From positions 1 through 15,280 of the forward strand of contig JANEMG010000008.1 in assembly GCA_024511045.1 (NCBI GenBank): a DNA stretch of 15,280 nt, in the 5' to 3' direction. How positions within the stretch are numbered: the first letter of the stretch is position 1; each line of letters starts with the position of its first letter. The notes under the pieces were generated by a model. It made no database searches, was not told the DNA's origin, and saw only the letters and a list, made by a program, of their open reading frames with translations. Of the stretch, positions 7,418-14,072 are shown in pieces. The translations under genes and the position numbers were made by a program. This stretch comes from Gammaproteobacteria bacterium. GTDB lineage: Bacteria; Pseudomonadota; Gammaproteobacteria; Methylococcales; Methylomonadaceae.

Positions 7418-8614
7418 ATGGCAGACTTTCTGATAGGTCGACAGCAGATCCTGAACAAAAACCTGGAAACCTACGGCTACGAAATCCTGTTCCGCGGCAG
7501 TGATTTCGATCTCGATGAAGCGCAGGGCGCGACCAGCGCCACCAACCAGGTCATTACCGATACCCTGCTGGAATTCGGTCTGAACAACATTGTCGGCCAG
7601 GGCAAGGCCTTCATCAACTTTACCAGCCAGAACATTATTGCCAAAACGCCGCTGCACCTGCCCAGGGAGCGGATAGTCGTCGAAATACTGGAAAACGTCG
7701 TTATCGATGGGCAGATCATCGATCATGTCCGGGAATTTTCCCAGCAGGGCTACAGCATCGCACTGGACGACTTCGTCTACTCCGACGACTGGATCCCATT
7801 GCTGGAAATTGCCGACATCGTCAAGCTGGATGTCCTGGAAATGGACCTCGATGACTGCCTGCAGCTGATCCAACGCCTGAAACCCTACCGGCTCAAGATA
7901 CTGGCGGAAAAGGTGGAGACCCATCAGCAGTTCAAGGCCCTGAAAAAAGCTGGCTGCGACTATTTCCAGGGCTTTTTTTTCAGCAGGCCCAATATCGTCA
8001 AGGGCAGGCGCATCGGCGTGAACCAGGCTGCCGCCCTGAAACTGATCTGCGCCATCAACACGCCCGACGTGCATTTCGACGAACTCGGTGAAATCGTTTC
8101 CCGGGACGTCGGCCTCAGCTACAAGCTCCTGCACTATATCAATTCCGCATTTTTCTCCGTGCCCAACAAAGTAAAATCCATCCGTCATGCCATCACCTGC
8201 CTGGGCATGAACGAAGTGAAGCGCTGGGTCAACATCCTGACCCTGGCGACGTTGTCGGGAAAACCGCACGCCATTCTGCAGAACTCCCTGGTGCGCGGCA
8301 AGATGTGCGAACTGCTGGCCATGGAGATCGGCGCGGAAAAGGAGCGCTATTTTCTCATCGGCATGTTTTCCAATCTCGATGCCCTGCTGGATGTTTCCAT
8401 CGACGAAGCACTGACGCAACTGCCCCTGCCCAGGGATGTCACTAAAGCGATCATCGATCACAAAGGGACCGCCGGTGAAGCGCTGGACTGTGCAATTCAC
8501 TATGAAAACTGGGAACTGTCGAAACTGAGATGCACCGGGCTGCCGCAAAAAACCATCGGTGCTATCTATCTGCAGAGCATCCACTGGGCCAATCAGGTGC
8601 TGGGCAGCATTTGA
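7418..8614 (+). CDS. EAL-HDOD signalling protein (YuxH family)
   Basis: The 398 residues have two domains. Residues 1-195 form an EAL domain, and about 200-390 form an HDOD domain with the typical SYKLLHYINSAFF, followed by a conserved IRHAITCLGMNEVKRW stretch. The EAL signature is changed to YEILFRG (Glu22). The other positions that bind metal and c-di-GMP seem present: Asn67, the VEILE glutamates, Asp117-Asp118, Lys136, Glu164 and Gln184. The third position of DDFG is Val. Proteins of this architecture often bind c-di-GMP or partners rather than degrade it; activity cannot be settled from sequence. I chose ATG 7418 because MADFLIGRQQIL matches where this family begins. ATG 7358 or GTG 7385 would add up to 20 unusual residues. 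None of the candidates has a strong ribosome site. The gene is divergent from copZ and seems monocistronic, with a hairpin downstream. Confidence 0.9.
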   Translation: MADFLIGRQQILNKNLETYGYEILFRGSDFDLDEAQGATSATNQVITDTLLEFGLNNIVGQGKAFINFTSQNIIAKTPLHLPRERIVVEILENVVIDGQIIDHVREFSQQGYSIALDDFVYSDDWIPLLEIADIVKLDVLEMDLDDCLQLIQRLKPYRLKILAEKVETHQQFKALKKAGCDYFQGFFFSRPNIVKGRRIGVNQAAALKLICAINTPDVHFDELGEIVSRDVGLSYKLLHYINSAFFSVPNKVKSIRHAITCLGMNEVKRWVNILTLATLSGKPHAILQNSLVRGKMCELLAMEIGAEKERYFLIGMFSNLDALLDVSIDEALTQLPLPRDVTKAIIDHKGTAGEALDCAIHYENWELSKLRCTGLPQKTIGAIYLQSIHWANQVLGSI

Positions 8615-8626
8615 CCTCCCCTTTTC

Positions 8627-8652
8627 AGTGCAAGCCGCCTGCGGCCTGCACT
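8627..8652. terminator. GC-rich hairpin after the EAL-HDOD gene
   Basis: AGTGCAAGCCGC at 8627-8638 pairs with GCGGCCTGCACT at 8641-8652, with one mismatch. It starts 12 bases after the stop codon. There is no U-tract after it, so it is either a weak or factor-assisted terminator or an mRNA-stabilising end. Confidence 0.5.
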
Positions 8653-8848
8653 GCCCGCGCAACGATCATCGCATCACCGCGGCAGGCGACAAAACCGGCA
8701 GGATATGCTATTTTTCCCGCCAGGCGGTTTTGCATGCGGCATTGCACTTCCATGCACGATCCGCCAAACAGGCGATGACTACTGTCATTTCAAACCCGGG
8801 CCTTGTACACAAGCTCTGGCAGGCAAACACTGAATTCAGGAATCAGAC

Positions 8849-9307
8849 ATGCAACGCTTGAAGAACCTCATTCTCGTGCTTTTACTGGCCTCGGCTCCGT
8901 TGTTGACGGCAGCCGATGAACTGGTCGATCTATCCCCGGCACAACTCCAGAAAATACGCAAAAACAACGCCCTGGTCATCGATATACGCACCGAGCAGGA
9001 ATGGCAAAGCACCGGCATCATACCGGGCAGCCGGATGCTGCAGTTTTTCGATGCCCAGGGGCAGGCCGACCCCCGGCAGTGGCTGGAGCAGATGCAGAAA
9101 CTGCGACGCAGTCCGGAACAGCCGATCGTACTGGTCTGCCGCTCCGGCAACAGAAGCCGGATGGTCGGTGATTTTCTGACCCGGCAGGCCGGCATGAAAA
9201 ATATCTATCATCTGCAAAATGGGTTAAAATCCTGGCTGCAGCAGGGCAAAGCCACCGAACCCGTATGCATTGGGCAAATTGCCTGCAACCAGGCGGCAAC
9301 CGAATAG
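8849..9307 (+). CDS. exported single-domain rhodanese-like protein
   Basis: The 152 residues start with a signal peptide (KNLILVLLLASAPLLTA, cleavage probably near residues 20-22). A single rhodanese domain follows: ALVIDIRTEQEW near 41-52, the active-site loop CRSGNRS with Cys97, and the closing NGLKSW motif. The catalytic cysteine is intact, so it may move sulfane sulfur in the periplasm; its acceptor is unknown. Two further cysteines (140 and 146) in the tail are unusual for the minimal domain and could form a disulfide. AGG lies 8 bases before ATG 8849. hflD begins only 6 bases after the stop, so the two are probably co-transcribed. A 234-base gap upstream separates it from the EAL-HDOD gene and probably holds its promoter, but I see no convincing boxes. 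Confidence 0.88.
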   Translation: MQRLKNLILVLLLASAPLLTAADELVDLSPAQLQKIRKNNALVIDIRTEQEWQSTGIIPGSRMLQFFDAQGQADPRQWLEQMQKLRRSPEQPIVLVCRSGNRSRMVGDFLTRQAGMKNIYHLQNGLKSWLQQGKATEPVCIGQIACNQAATE

Positions 9308-9313
9308 AATGCA

Positions 9314-9937
9314 ATGCAAAAAAACACCCTGACCAATCAGACCATCGCCCTGGCCGGTATTGCCCAGGCCGCTTACCTGGTGCAGCAACTGGCCACCACC
9401 GGCACTGCCGACCAGTCAGCCCTGGAAGCCAGCATCGGCAGCCTGCTGAAAAGCGACGCCGGGGGCGTCGCCAATGTTTTCGGCGGTCTGCAGGGAGTCA
9501 GGACCGGATTGCAGCAGCTCCAGCAGCAATTGTCCGGCACCATGCCGGCCAATCCGGAACAGGCGCGCTATTCCGCCTCGCTGGTGTTCCTGGAAAGGCA
9601 ACTGGCGAAAAAACCGGAAATGCTGAAGACGATTTTTATCGGCATCGAACGCGCCCAGGCCCAGGCCGAACATTTCGGGCCGCTGCATGAAAACGTCCTG
9701 GCCAGCCTGGGGGATCTCTATCACAGCACCATCAGCACCCTGCAGCCGCGGATCATGGTGACCGGCGAACAGACCTATCTGGGCAACCCGGACATCGTCA
9801 ACAAGATCCGCGCATTACTGCTGGCCGGCATCCGCTCGGCGATACTGTGGCGGCAGTGCGGAGGCAAGCGCTGGAAATTCCTGTTGTTCCGCAAAAAACT
9901 GCAGGACGAAGTGCAGCGCCTGCTGCAGGAAATCTGA
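9314..9937 (+). CDS. hflD: HflD homologue (high-frequency lysogenisation protein)
   Basis: The 207-residue protein matches HflD over its length (213 residues in E. coli). Markers are the N-terminal ALAGIAQAAYLVQQLA, FGGLQGVRTGLQQL in the middle, the ASLVFLERQL helix, LQPRIMVTGE, and the conserved LLAGIRSAILWRQCGG near the end. HflD is an all-helical protein peripheral to the inner membrane. In E. coli it affects lambda CII, and its cellular role is not well settled. In many gammaproteobacteria hflD lies between mnmA and purB. Here it follows a rhodanese gene and precedes an ABC transporter, so its usual neighbourhood has been lost. The start ATG 9314 has no strong ribosome site but is 6 bases after the rhodanese stop, consistent with coupled translation. 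Confidence 0.88.
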   Translation: MQKNTLTNQTIALAGIAQAAYLVQQLATTGTADQSALEASIGSLLKSDAGGVANVFGGLQGVRTGLQQLQQQLSGTMPANPEQARYSASLVFLERQLAKKPEMLKTIFIGIERAQAQAEHFGPLHENVLASLGDLYHSTISTLQPRIMVTGEQTYLGNPDIVNKIRALLLAGIRSAILWRQCGGKRWKFLLFRKKLQDEVQRLLQEI

Positions 9938-9946
9938 CCTGAGGAC

Positions 9947-10837
9947 ATGGCCACCCTGATCCAAGCCGAGCAACTCAGCCGTTATTTTGGAGATCACTGC
10001 GCGGTCAGGGAAGTCGATTTCAGCGTCGCCAGAGGCGAAGTGCTGGGCTTCCTCGGGCCCAATGGCGCCGGCCAGATCCTCATCAATGGCATCGATCTCC
10101 TCGACCGCCCCCGGGAGGCCAAGAGCCAGCTGGGCTATCTGCCGGACAATCCACCGGTGTACCGGGAACTGACGGTACAGGAATACCTCGAATACTGTGC
10201 CGCGCTGCACCGGATACCCCGTCCGGCCCGATATCACGCGATCGAAAAAAGCAAACGTCGCTGCGGCCTGGAGAGCGTTGCCGGCCGCCTGATCGGCAAT
10301 CTGTCCAAGGGCTTCCAGCAGCGCATCGGCATCGCCCAGGCAATACTGCACAATCCACAGATCATCATTCTCGATGAACCGACCGTCGGCCTGGACCCGA
10401 TACAGATCCGGGAAATCCGCGCGCTGATTCGCGAACTGGGCAGCGAACACGGCATCATACTGTCCACCCATATCCTCCCTGAAGTGCAGGAATCCTGCAC
10501 GCACGTGCAAATCATCGACCAGGGCAGTCTGGTGCTCAAGGAAACCATCGCCGGCCTGGAACGCCACCTGAACACCGCCGCACTGACCATCCGCACCAGG
10601 GATCCTTTCGATTTCCGGCGACTGCAGTCCCTGCCCGGAATCGACAACATCGAAATCATCAGTCCGGAGCACTGCAGAATCCACCACGACCTGGAAAACA
10701 ACCCCGCCGCAGGCATCGCCGAAACCATCATCGCCTCCGGCGCCGGTTTGCTGGCGCTGGTGCCGGAGAAAAAAACCATGGAAGAGATCTTTCTTGCCCT
10801 GACCAGTCGACAGGAGGCAGAAGAACCATGCGCCTGA
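9947..10837 (+). CDS. ABC transporter ATP-binding protein with deleted Walker A lysine
   Basis: This is the ATPase of a three-part ABC-2/Gld-type system, 296 residues. Most family motifs are present: the signature LSKGFQQ at 119-125, Walker B IIILDE ending at Glu144, the D-loop region DPTVGLDP-like at 144-151 and the switch His175. Walker A, however, reads GPNGAG (37-42) followed at once by QILINGIDLL. In normal homologues GPNGAGKST(T) and a helix of roughly 17-18 residues lie between these two points. An in-frame deletion has therefore removed the phosphate-binding lysine and serine. Family knowledge says such a protein cannot bind and hydrolyse ATP normally. The reading frame is otherwise undamaged. 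The junction sits in GGCGCCGGC, where a short repeat could have mediated the loss. GAGG precedes the ATG closely. The end overlaps the permease gene by 10 bases. Sequencing or assembly error is an alternative. Confidence 0.88.
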   Translation: MATLIQAEQLSRYFGDHCAVREVDFSVARGEVLGFLGPNGAGQILINGIDLLDRPREAKSQLGYLPDNPPVYRELTVQEYLEYCAALHRIPRPARYHAIEKSKRRCGLESVAGRLIGNLSKGFQQRIGIAQAILHNPQIIILDEPTVGLDPIQIREIRALIRELGSEHGIILSTHILPEVQESCTHVQIIDQGSLVLKETIAGLERHLNTAALTIRTRDPFDFRRLQSLPGIDNIEIISPEHCRIHHDLENNPAAGIAETIIASGAGLLALVPEKKTMEEIFLALTSRQEAEEPCA

Positions 10838-11586
10838 TTTTCACCATTGCCGCGCGGGAACTGAAAACACTGTTTCTGTCCCCCCTGGCCTGGTCCATCC
10901 TGGGTCTGCTGCAGTTCATCCTGGCCTACCTGTTCCTGACCCAGGTCGATGCCTACGCCATGCTGCAGCCGCGTCTGGCAGCCCTTGAAACGGCGCCCGG
11001 CATCACCGACCTGGTGGTGACCCCCCTGTACGGCAGCGCCGCAATCGTGCTGCTGCTGATCATTCCACTGCTGACCATGCGCCTGATCAGCGAAGAGCGG
11101 CGCAGCAAGACCCTGCCGCTGTTGATTTCGGCCCCCGTAAGCAATCATGAAATCATCCTGGGCAAATATCTGGGCGTCGTTACCCTGCTGCTGATCATGG
11201 TGCTGATGATCAGCGTCATGCCGCTCTCGCTGCTCGCCGGCGGTGAACTGGACTTCGGCAAGCTGTTCGCCAACATTCTCGCACTGACGCTGGTGCTGGC
11301 CAGCTTTGCCGCGATCGGCCTGTATCTGTCCTGCGTGGCCAGCCATCCGACCATCGCCGCCATCGGCTCCTTCAGCGCCCTGCTGCTGCTCTGGATCCTG
11401 GACTGGACCAGCGGCCTGCATCCCGGGTACAACGCCATCCTGGAATATCTTTCCATGCTCAGTCATTTCCAAAACCTGCAGAGCGGCCTGATCGCCTCCC
11501 GGGACCTCTGCTATTTCCTGCTGTTTTCGGCGACTTTTCTGCTGCTCAGCATACACCGCCTGGATTACGAACGACTGCAGAAATGA
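10828..11586 (+). CDS. ABC-2 type permease
   Basis: The 252 residues contain about six membrane segments, near residues 14-36, 70-90, 112-138, 145-170, 175-193 and 228-245. The region between the second and third reads SEERRSKTLPLLISAPVS, the cytoplasmic coupling stretch typical of ABC-2 permeases of the GldF/NosY type. The gene has AGGAGG ten bases before ATG 10828, overlaps the ATPase end by 10 bases and shares an ATGA overlap with the gldG-like gene. It is intact, although both its partners carry lesions. The substrate is unknown. In Bacteroidetes GldF and GldG belong to gliding motility, but similar sets are common in non-gliding proteobacteria, where the function is undescribed. Confidence 0.9.
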   Translation: MRLIFTIAARELKTLFLSPLAWSILGLLQFILAYLFLTQVDAYAMLQPRLAALETAPGITDLVVTPLYGSAAIVLLLIIPLLTMRLISEERRSKTLPLLISAPVSNHEIILGKYLGVVTLLLIMVLMISVMPLSLLAGGELDFGKLFANILALTLVLASFAAIGLYLSCVASHPTIAAIGSFSALLLLWILDWTSGLHPGYNAILEYLSMLSHFQNLQSGLIASRDLCYFLLFSATFLLLSIHRLDYERLQK

Positions 11587-12925
11587 AGATCTCGCAGCGC
11601 ATCCATCACCGCATCTGGCTGAAAAACCTGCTCAGCACCGTTGCCCTGCTCATCGTGATCGGCCTGCTGGCCTGGCTCAGTGCAAGATACAGCGCGCAGT
11701 CCGACTGGACCGCCAATGCCCGCAATACCCTGTCCGAGGCATCACAAAAGCTACTGGTCACGATGCCCGGGGAAATCGTCATCACCGCCTACCTGGACCA
11801 GCCGGCATTGAAAAAACAGCTTACCGACCTGGTGCGCCGTTATCAAACCGGCAAGAGCGACCTGCGCCTGGTGATCGAAGACCCCGACGCCCACCCCGGA
11901 CAACTGCGCAAGCTGGACATCGGCGCGGCAGGTGCGATACTGGTCGCCATCGGGGACGCAGTGAAAGGCTGTCCACGCTCAGCGAATCCTCCCTGACCAA
12001 CCTGCTGCGCAGACTGGCCAATGCCAATGAACGCTGGGTGACTTTTTTGAGCGGCCATGGCGAACGCTCGCCGACTGGTGACGCCAATCACGATCTGAAA
12101 ACCTTCGCCAGGGAACTGGAACGCCGTAATATCAAGGTACAGATCCTCAACCTGGCGGCCATGCCCTTCATACCGGACAACTCGGCACTGCTGGTCGTCG
12201 CCGGCCCCAGGACGGCGCTGCTGCCCGGCGAGGCGAAACTGATCCGGGAATACCTGCAGCAGGGCGGCAATCTGCTGTGGCTTGCCGATCCCGGCGTCGA
12301 ACAGCCAGGCGTGCTCGAAGAAACGACCGGAGTACGCCTGCTGCCCGGAACCATCATCGATGGCGGCGCCAAACTCTATGGGGTCGACGACACCAGCTTC
12401 GTGCTGGTCAGCGAATACCCCATGCATGCCATTACCCGCAACTTCCAGTTGATCACGGTGTTCCCGCAGGCTGCCGCGCTGGCAGTGGACAGCGAATCCG
12501 ATTTCGACGCCGCGCCTATCCTGAGCAGCATCGCCCGTTCCTGGACCGAAACCGGTCCGATCGGCAACGTCGTGCAGTTCGATGCCGACAGCGACGAACG
12601 CGAGGGGCCATTGGACCTGGCTTTCGCGCTGGAGAGGGAGCTGCCGGACAGCAGACGACAGCGCATCGTGGTCATCGGCGACGGCAATTTCCTGGCCAAC
12701 ACCTACCTCGGCAATGCCGGCAATCTGGACCTGGGCCTGCGCCTATTCAACTGGCTGACCTTCGACGACCAGTTCATCGATATTCCCGCCAAGACGGCGA
12801 GCGACCGGAAACTGCAGCTGACCGAAAACACCGTGATGGTCATGGGCTTTGGCTTTCTGGTGATACTGCCGCTGCTGCTGATCGCAACCGGCATCTTCAT
12901 CTGGCGCAGACGCAAGTCTCTTTGA
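11583..12925 (+). pseudogene. GldG-like auxiliary component, frameshifted
   Basis: Two frames carry one protein. From ATG 11583 the frame runs through an N-terminal membrane segment (residues 15-37) and a domain ending ...GAAGAILVAIGD at residue 125, then garbles and stops at 11996. The frame starting at 11957 continues sensibly as RSERLSTLSESSLTN, then WVTFLSGHGERSP, and runs to 12925. It ends in a second membrane segment and RRRK. Restoring one base next to 11957, for example GAC-CGC, rejoins the halves to 447 residues, the expected length and layout of GldG-family proteins (two membrane anchors around a large periplasmic domain). There is no slippery heptamer at the junction, so programmed frameshifting is unlikely. 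GTG 12038 could start the second half alone, without the anchor. Either the gene is broken or the base was lost in sequencing. The common DUF4340 partner is absent downstream. Confidence 0.87.
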
Positions 12926-13740
12926 TGCCCGAACTTCCCGAAGTGGAAACCACCCGGCGCGGCATCGCCCCGCACATCGAGGGCAGGAGCCTCGTCCGCG
13001 TGCTGGTCCGCCAGCCGCAGCTGCGCTGGCCGGTTCCCGAAGCGGACCTGCAGCAATTGCCGCCGGCGCGGCTGGTCAGTGTGCAGAGGCGGGCAAAATA
13101 CCTGCTGCTGGAATTCGGGAAAGGCACAGTACTGCTGCATCTGGGCATGTCCGGCAGCCTGCGCATCGTCGAACAGCAGGAAGCCGTCGGCAGACACGAT
13201 CATCTGGACCTGCTCTTCGACAACGACCTGACGCTGAGGCTGACCGACCCGCGCCGCTTTGGCGCGGTGTTGTGGCTGGGCGCCAGCCCCCGGGAACATC
13301 CGCTTCTGGCCAAACTGGGCCCCGAACCCTTCAGCGACGAATTCACCGGCAGCTACCTGTACGACAGATCGCGCAGCAGAAAACTGCCGGTGAAGCAGTT
13401 CATCATGGACCAGCAGATCGTCACCGGAGCCGGCAACATCTACGCCAGCGAGGCGCTGTTCCACAGCGGCATCCGGCCGACCCGCCCGGCCGGCAGAATA
13501 TCGCTGCTTCGCTACCAGCGGCTGGCCGATGCCATCAAAGAGACTCTGAGCCAGGCCATCACCCAGGGCGGCACCACGCTGCGCGACTTCGTCGGCGGCG
13601 ACGGCAAGCCCGGCTATTTCCAGCAGCAGCTGCATGTCTACGGCCGTACCGGCCTGCCCTGCAACCGCTGCGGCCGCCCCCTGCAGGAGACCAGGCTGGG
13701 CAACCGCTCCAGCGTGTACTGCAGCCATTGCCAGCGTTGA
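12925..13740 (+). CDS. mutM: formamidopyrimidine-DNA glycosylase (Fpg/MutM)
   Basis: The protein removes oxidised purines (8-oxoG, FapyG) from DNA and cuts the abasic site by beta/delta-elimination. The 271 residues begin MPELPEVETTRRG, giving the catalytic N-terminal Pro2 and Glu3. Lys58 matches the conserved base-side lysine. HLGMSGSLR (72-80), DPRRFG (108-113) and TGAGNIYASEALF (167-179) of the H2TH region follow. The C-terminal zinc finger has Cys246, Cys249, Cys266 and Cys269 with the conserved Arg nearby. All key residues are present and the length matches the E. coli enzyme. The start overlaps the gldG-like stop as TGATG, so translation may depend on ribosomes finishing that gene. With the upstream frameshift, ribosomes that start at 11583 stop at 11996, so mutM expression could be reduced unless it has its own start signals. 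A block of hairpins follows the stop. Confidence 0.96.
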   Translation: MPELPEVETTRRGIAPHIEGRSLVRVLVRQPQLRWPVPEADLQQLPPARLVSVQRRAKYLLLEFGKGTVLLHLGMSGSLRIVEQQEAVGRHDHLDLLFDNDLTLRLTDPRRFGAVLWLGASPREHPLLAKLGPEPFSDEFTGSYLYDRSRSRKLPVKQFIMDQQIVTGAGNIYASEALFHSGIRPTRPAGRISLLRYQRLADAIKETLSQAITQGGTTLRDFVGGDGKPGYFQQQLHVYGRTGLPCNRCGRPLQETRLGNRSSVYCSHCQR

Positions 13741-13748
13741 CTATACTA
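13741..13748 (+). repeat. direct repeat CTATACTA, left copy
   Basis: The 8-base word CTATACTA starts immediately after the mutM stop. It recurs at 13901-13908, just after the last hairpin, so the two copies bracket the whole structured block. The arrangement resembles a target-site duplication, but TATACT is also close to a -10 box and the repeat may be coincidental. Confidence 0.4.
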
Positions 13749-13755
13749 GTTAGCA

Positions 13756-13788
13756 TCTATAAACACCCATCCATGGGATGTTTATAGA
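13756..13788. terminator. hairpin 1 downstream of mutM
   Basis: TCTATAAACA (13756-13765) pairs with TGTTTATAGA (13779-13788). The inner CCCAT and ATGGG extend the stem around a CC loop, with one bulged A. It begins 15 bases after the mutM stop and is the first of five consecutive hairpins. It may form the mutM transcript end. Confidence 0.55.
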
Positions 13789-13791
13789 AAC

Positions 13792-13818
13792 AAAACAGCA
13801 AATGCGATTGGCTGTTTT
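13792..13818. terminator. hairpin 2, AAAACAGC/GCTGTTTT, terminator-like
   Basis: AAAACAGC (13792-13799) pairs with GCTGTTTT (13811-13818) around an 11-base loop. A-tract and T-tract flanks on either side give it the look of a bidirectional intrinsic terminator. It is the best terminator candidate for the operon ending in mutM. Confidence 0.55.
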
Positions 13819-13821
13819 CTT

Positions 13822-13852
13822 CACAATCAATGCCTTGTAGTCATTGATTGTG
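13822..13852. repeat. hairpin 3, perfect 11-bp inverted repeat
   Basis: CACAATCAATG (13822-13832) and CATTGATTGTG (13842-13852) are perfectly complementary around a 9-base loop. It directly abuts hairpin 4. A dyad this long could be an operator for a dimeric regulator or an RNA stem. Confidence 0.55.
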
Positions 13853-13872
13853 CCGGCACATCCTTGTGCCGG
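13853..13872. repeat. hairpin 4, perfect 8-bp stem with tetraloop, alternative pairing with upstream TGTGCCGG
   Basis: CCGGCACA (13853-13860) pairs with TGTGCCGG (13865-13872) around TCCT. The same CCGGCACA can also pair with an overlapping TGTGCCGG at 13849-13856, within the 12-base palindrome TGTGCCGGCACA, although a palindrome with no loop folds poorly within one RNA strand. Hairpin 3 uses 13849-13852, so protein or RNA contacts could favour one arrangement. Confidence 0.5.
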
Positions 13873-13880
13873 ATCAGTTC

Positions 13881-13897
13881 CCGTCATTTATAGACGG
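13881..13897. repeat. hairpin 5, 5-bp stem
   Basis: CCGTC (13881-13885) pairs with GACGG (13893-13897) around the loop ATTTATA. It is the weakest of the five and ends three bases before the second CTATACTA copy. Confidence 0.4.
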
Positions 13898-13900
13898 AAG

Positions 13901-13908
13901 CTATACTA
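13901..13908 (+). repeat. direct repeat CTATACTA, right copy; possible -10 box
   Basis: This is the second copy of the word found right after mutM. GCTATACTAAAGG contains TATACT (13903-13908), a fair -10 box for the downstream small reading frame and MASE1 gene. The -35 position (about 13880-13885) has no good match. Confidence 0.35.
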
Positions 13909-13940
13909 AAGGCTTGCAGGACTTGCGCGGCAAAGTCATT

Positions 13941-14072
13941 ATGGCTTTTTCACCGTGGGAATTTGACTTCATGGACCGAATCCGCCAAAACCAAGTATTG
14001 ATGCGAAGAAAATTTACAACAGAACCGGAAGACATTCAGGACAACCCAGATCGAAATTTCCCGTGGACGTAA
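13941..14072 (+). CDS. possible small protein before the MASE1 sensor gene
   Basis: A 43-residue reading frame begins MAFSPWEFDFMDRIRQ and ends in an acidic and Asn/Asp/Pro-rich tail, DNPDRNFPWT. I do not recognise it. It has no membrane segment or signal peptide. There is no clear ribosome site before ATG 13941. The frame is open further upstream through the hairpin block, which is unlikely to be coding. Its stop overlaps the proposed GTG start of the MASE1 gene by 10 bases, which would suit a coupled leader or partner protein. It could equally be a chance frame. Confidence 0.35.
   Translation: MAFSPWEFDFMDRIRQNQVLMRRKFTTEPEDIQDNPDRNFPWT

Noticed and set aside
7277..8662. Minus-strand open frame extending upstream of copZ for hundreds of codons
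   Set aside because: It is antisense to the EAL-HDOD gene. Only the last 69 codons match a known family and have a ribosome site.
10234..11556. Minus-strand open frame of 440 codons across the ABC genes
   Set aside because: It is Gln/His-rich and antisense to an ATPase and permease with clear motifs.
11950..11970. Programmed ribosomal frameshift in the gldG-like gene
   Set aside because: There is no slippery heptamer, no downstream pseudoknot signal and no known precedent in the family. A lost base explains it better.
13741..13908. CRISPR array or integron attachment site in the hairpin block
   Set aside because: The hairpins differ in sequence and spacing, with no repeated unit and spacers, and no attC-like paired boxes or integrase nearby.
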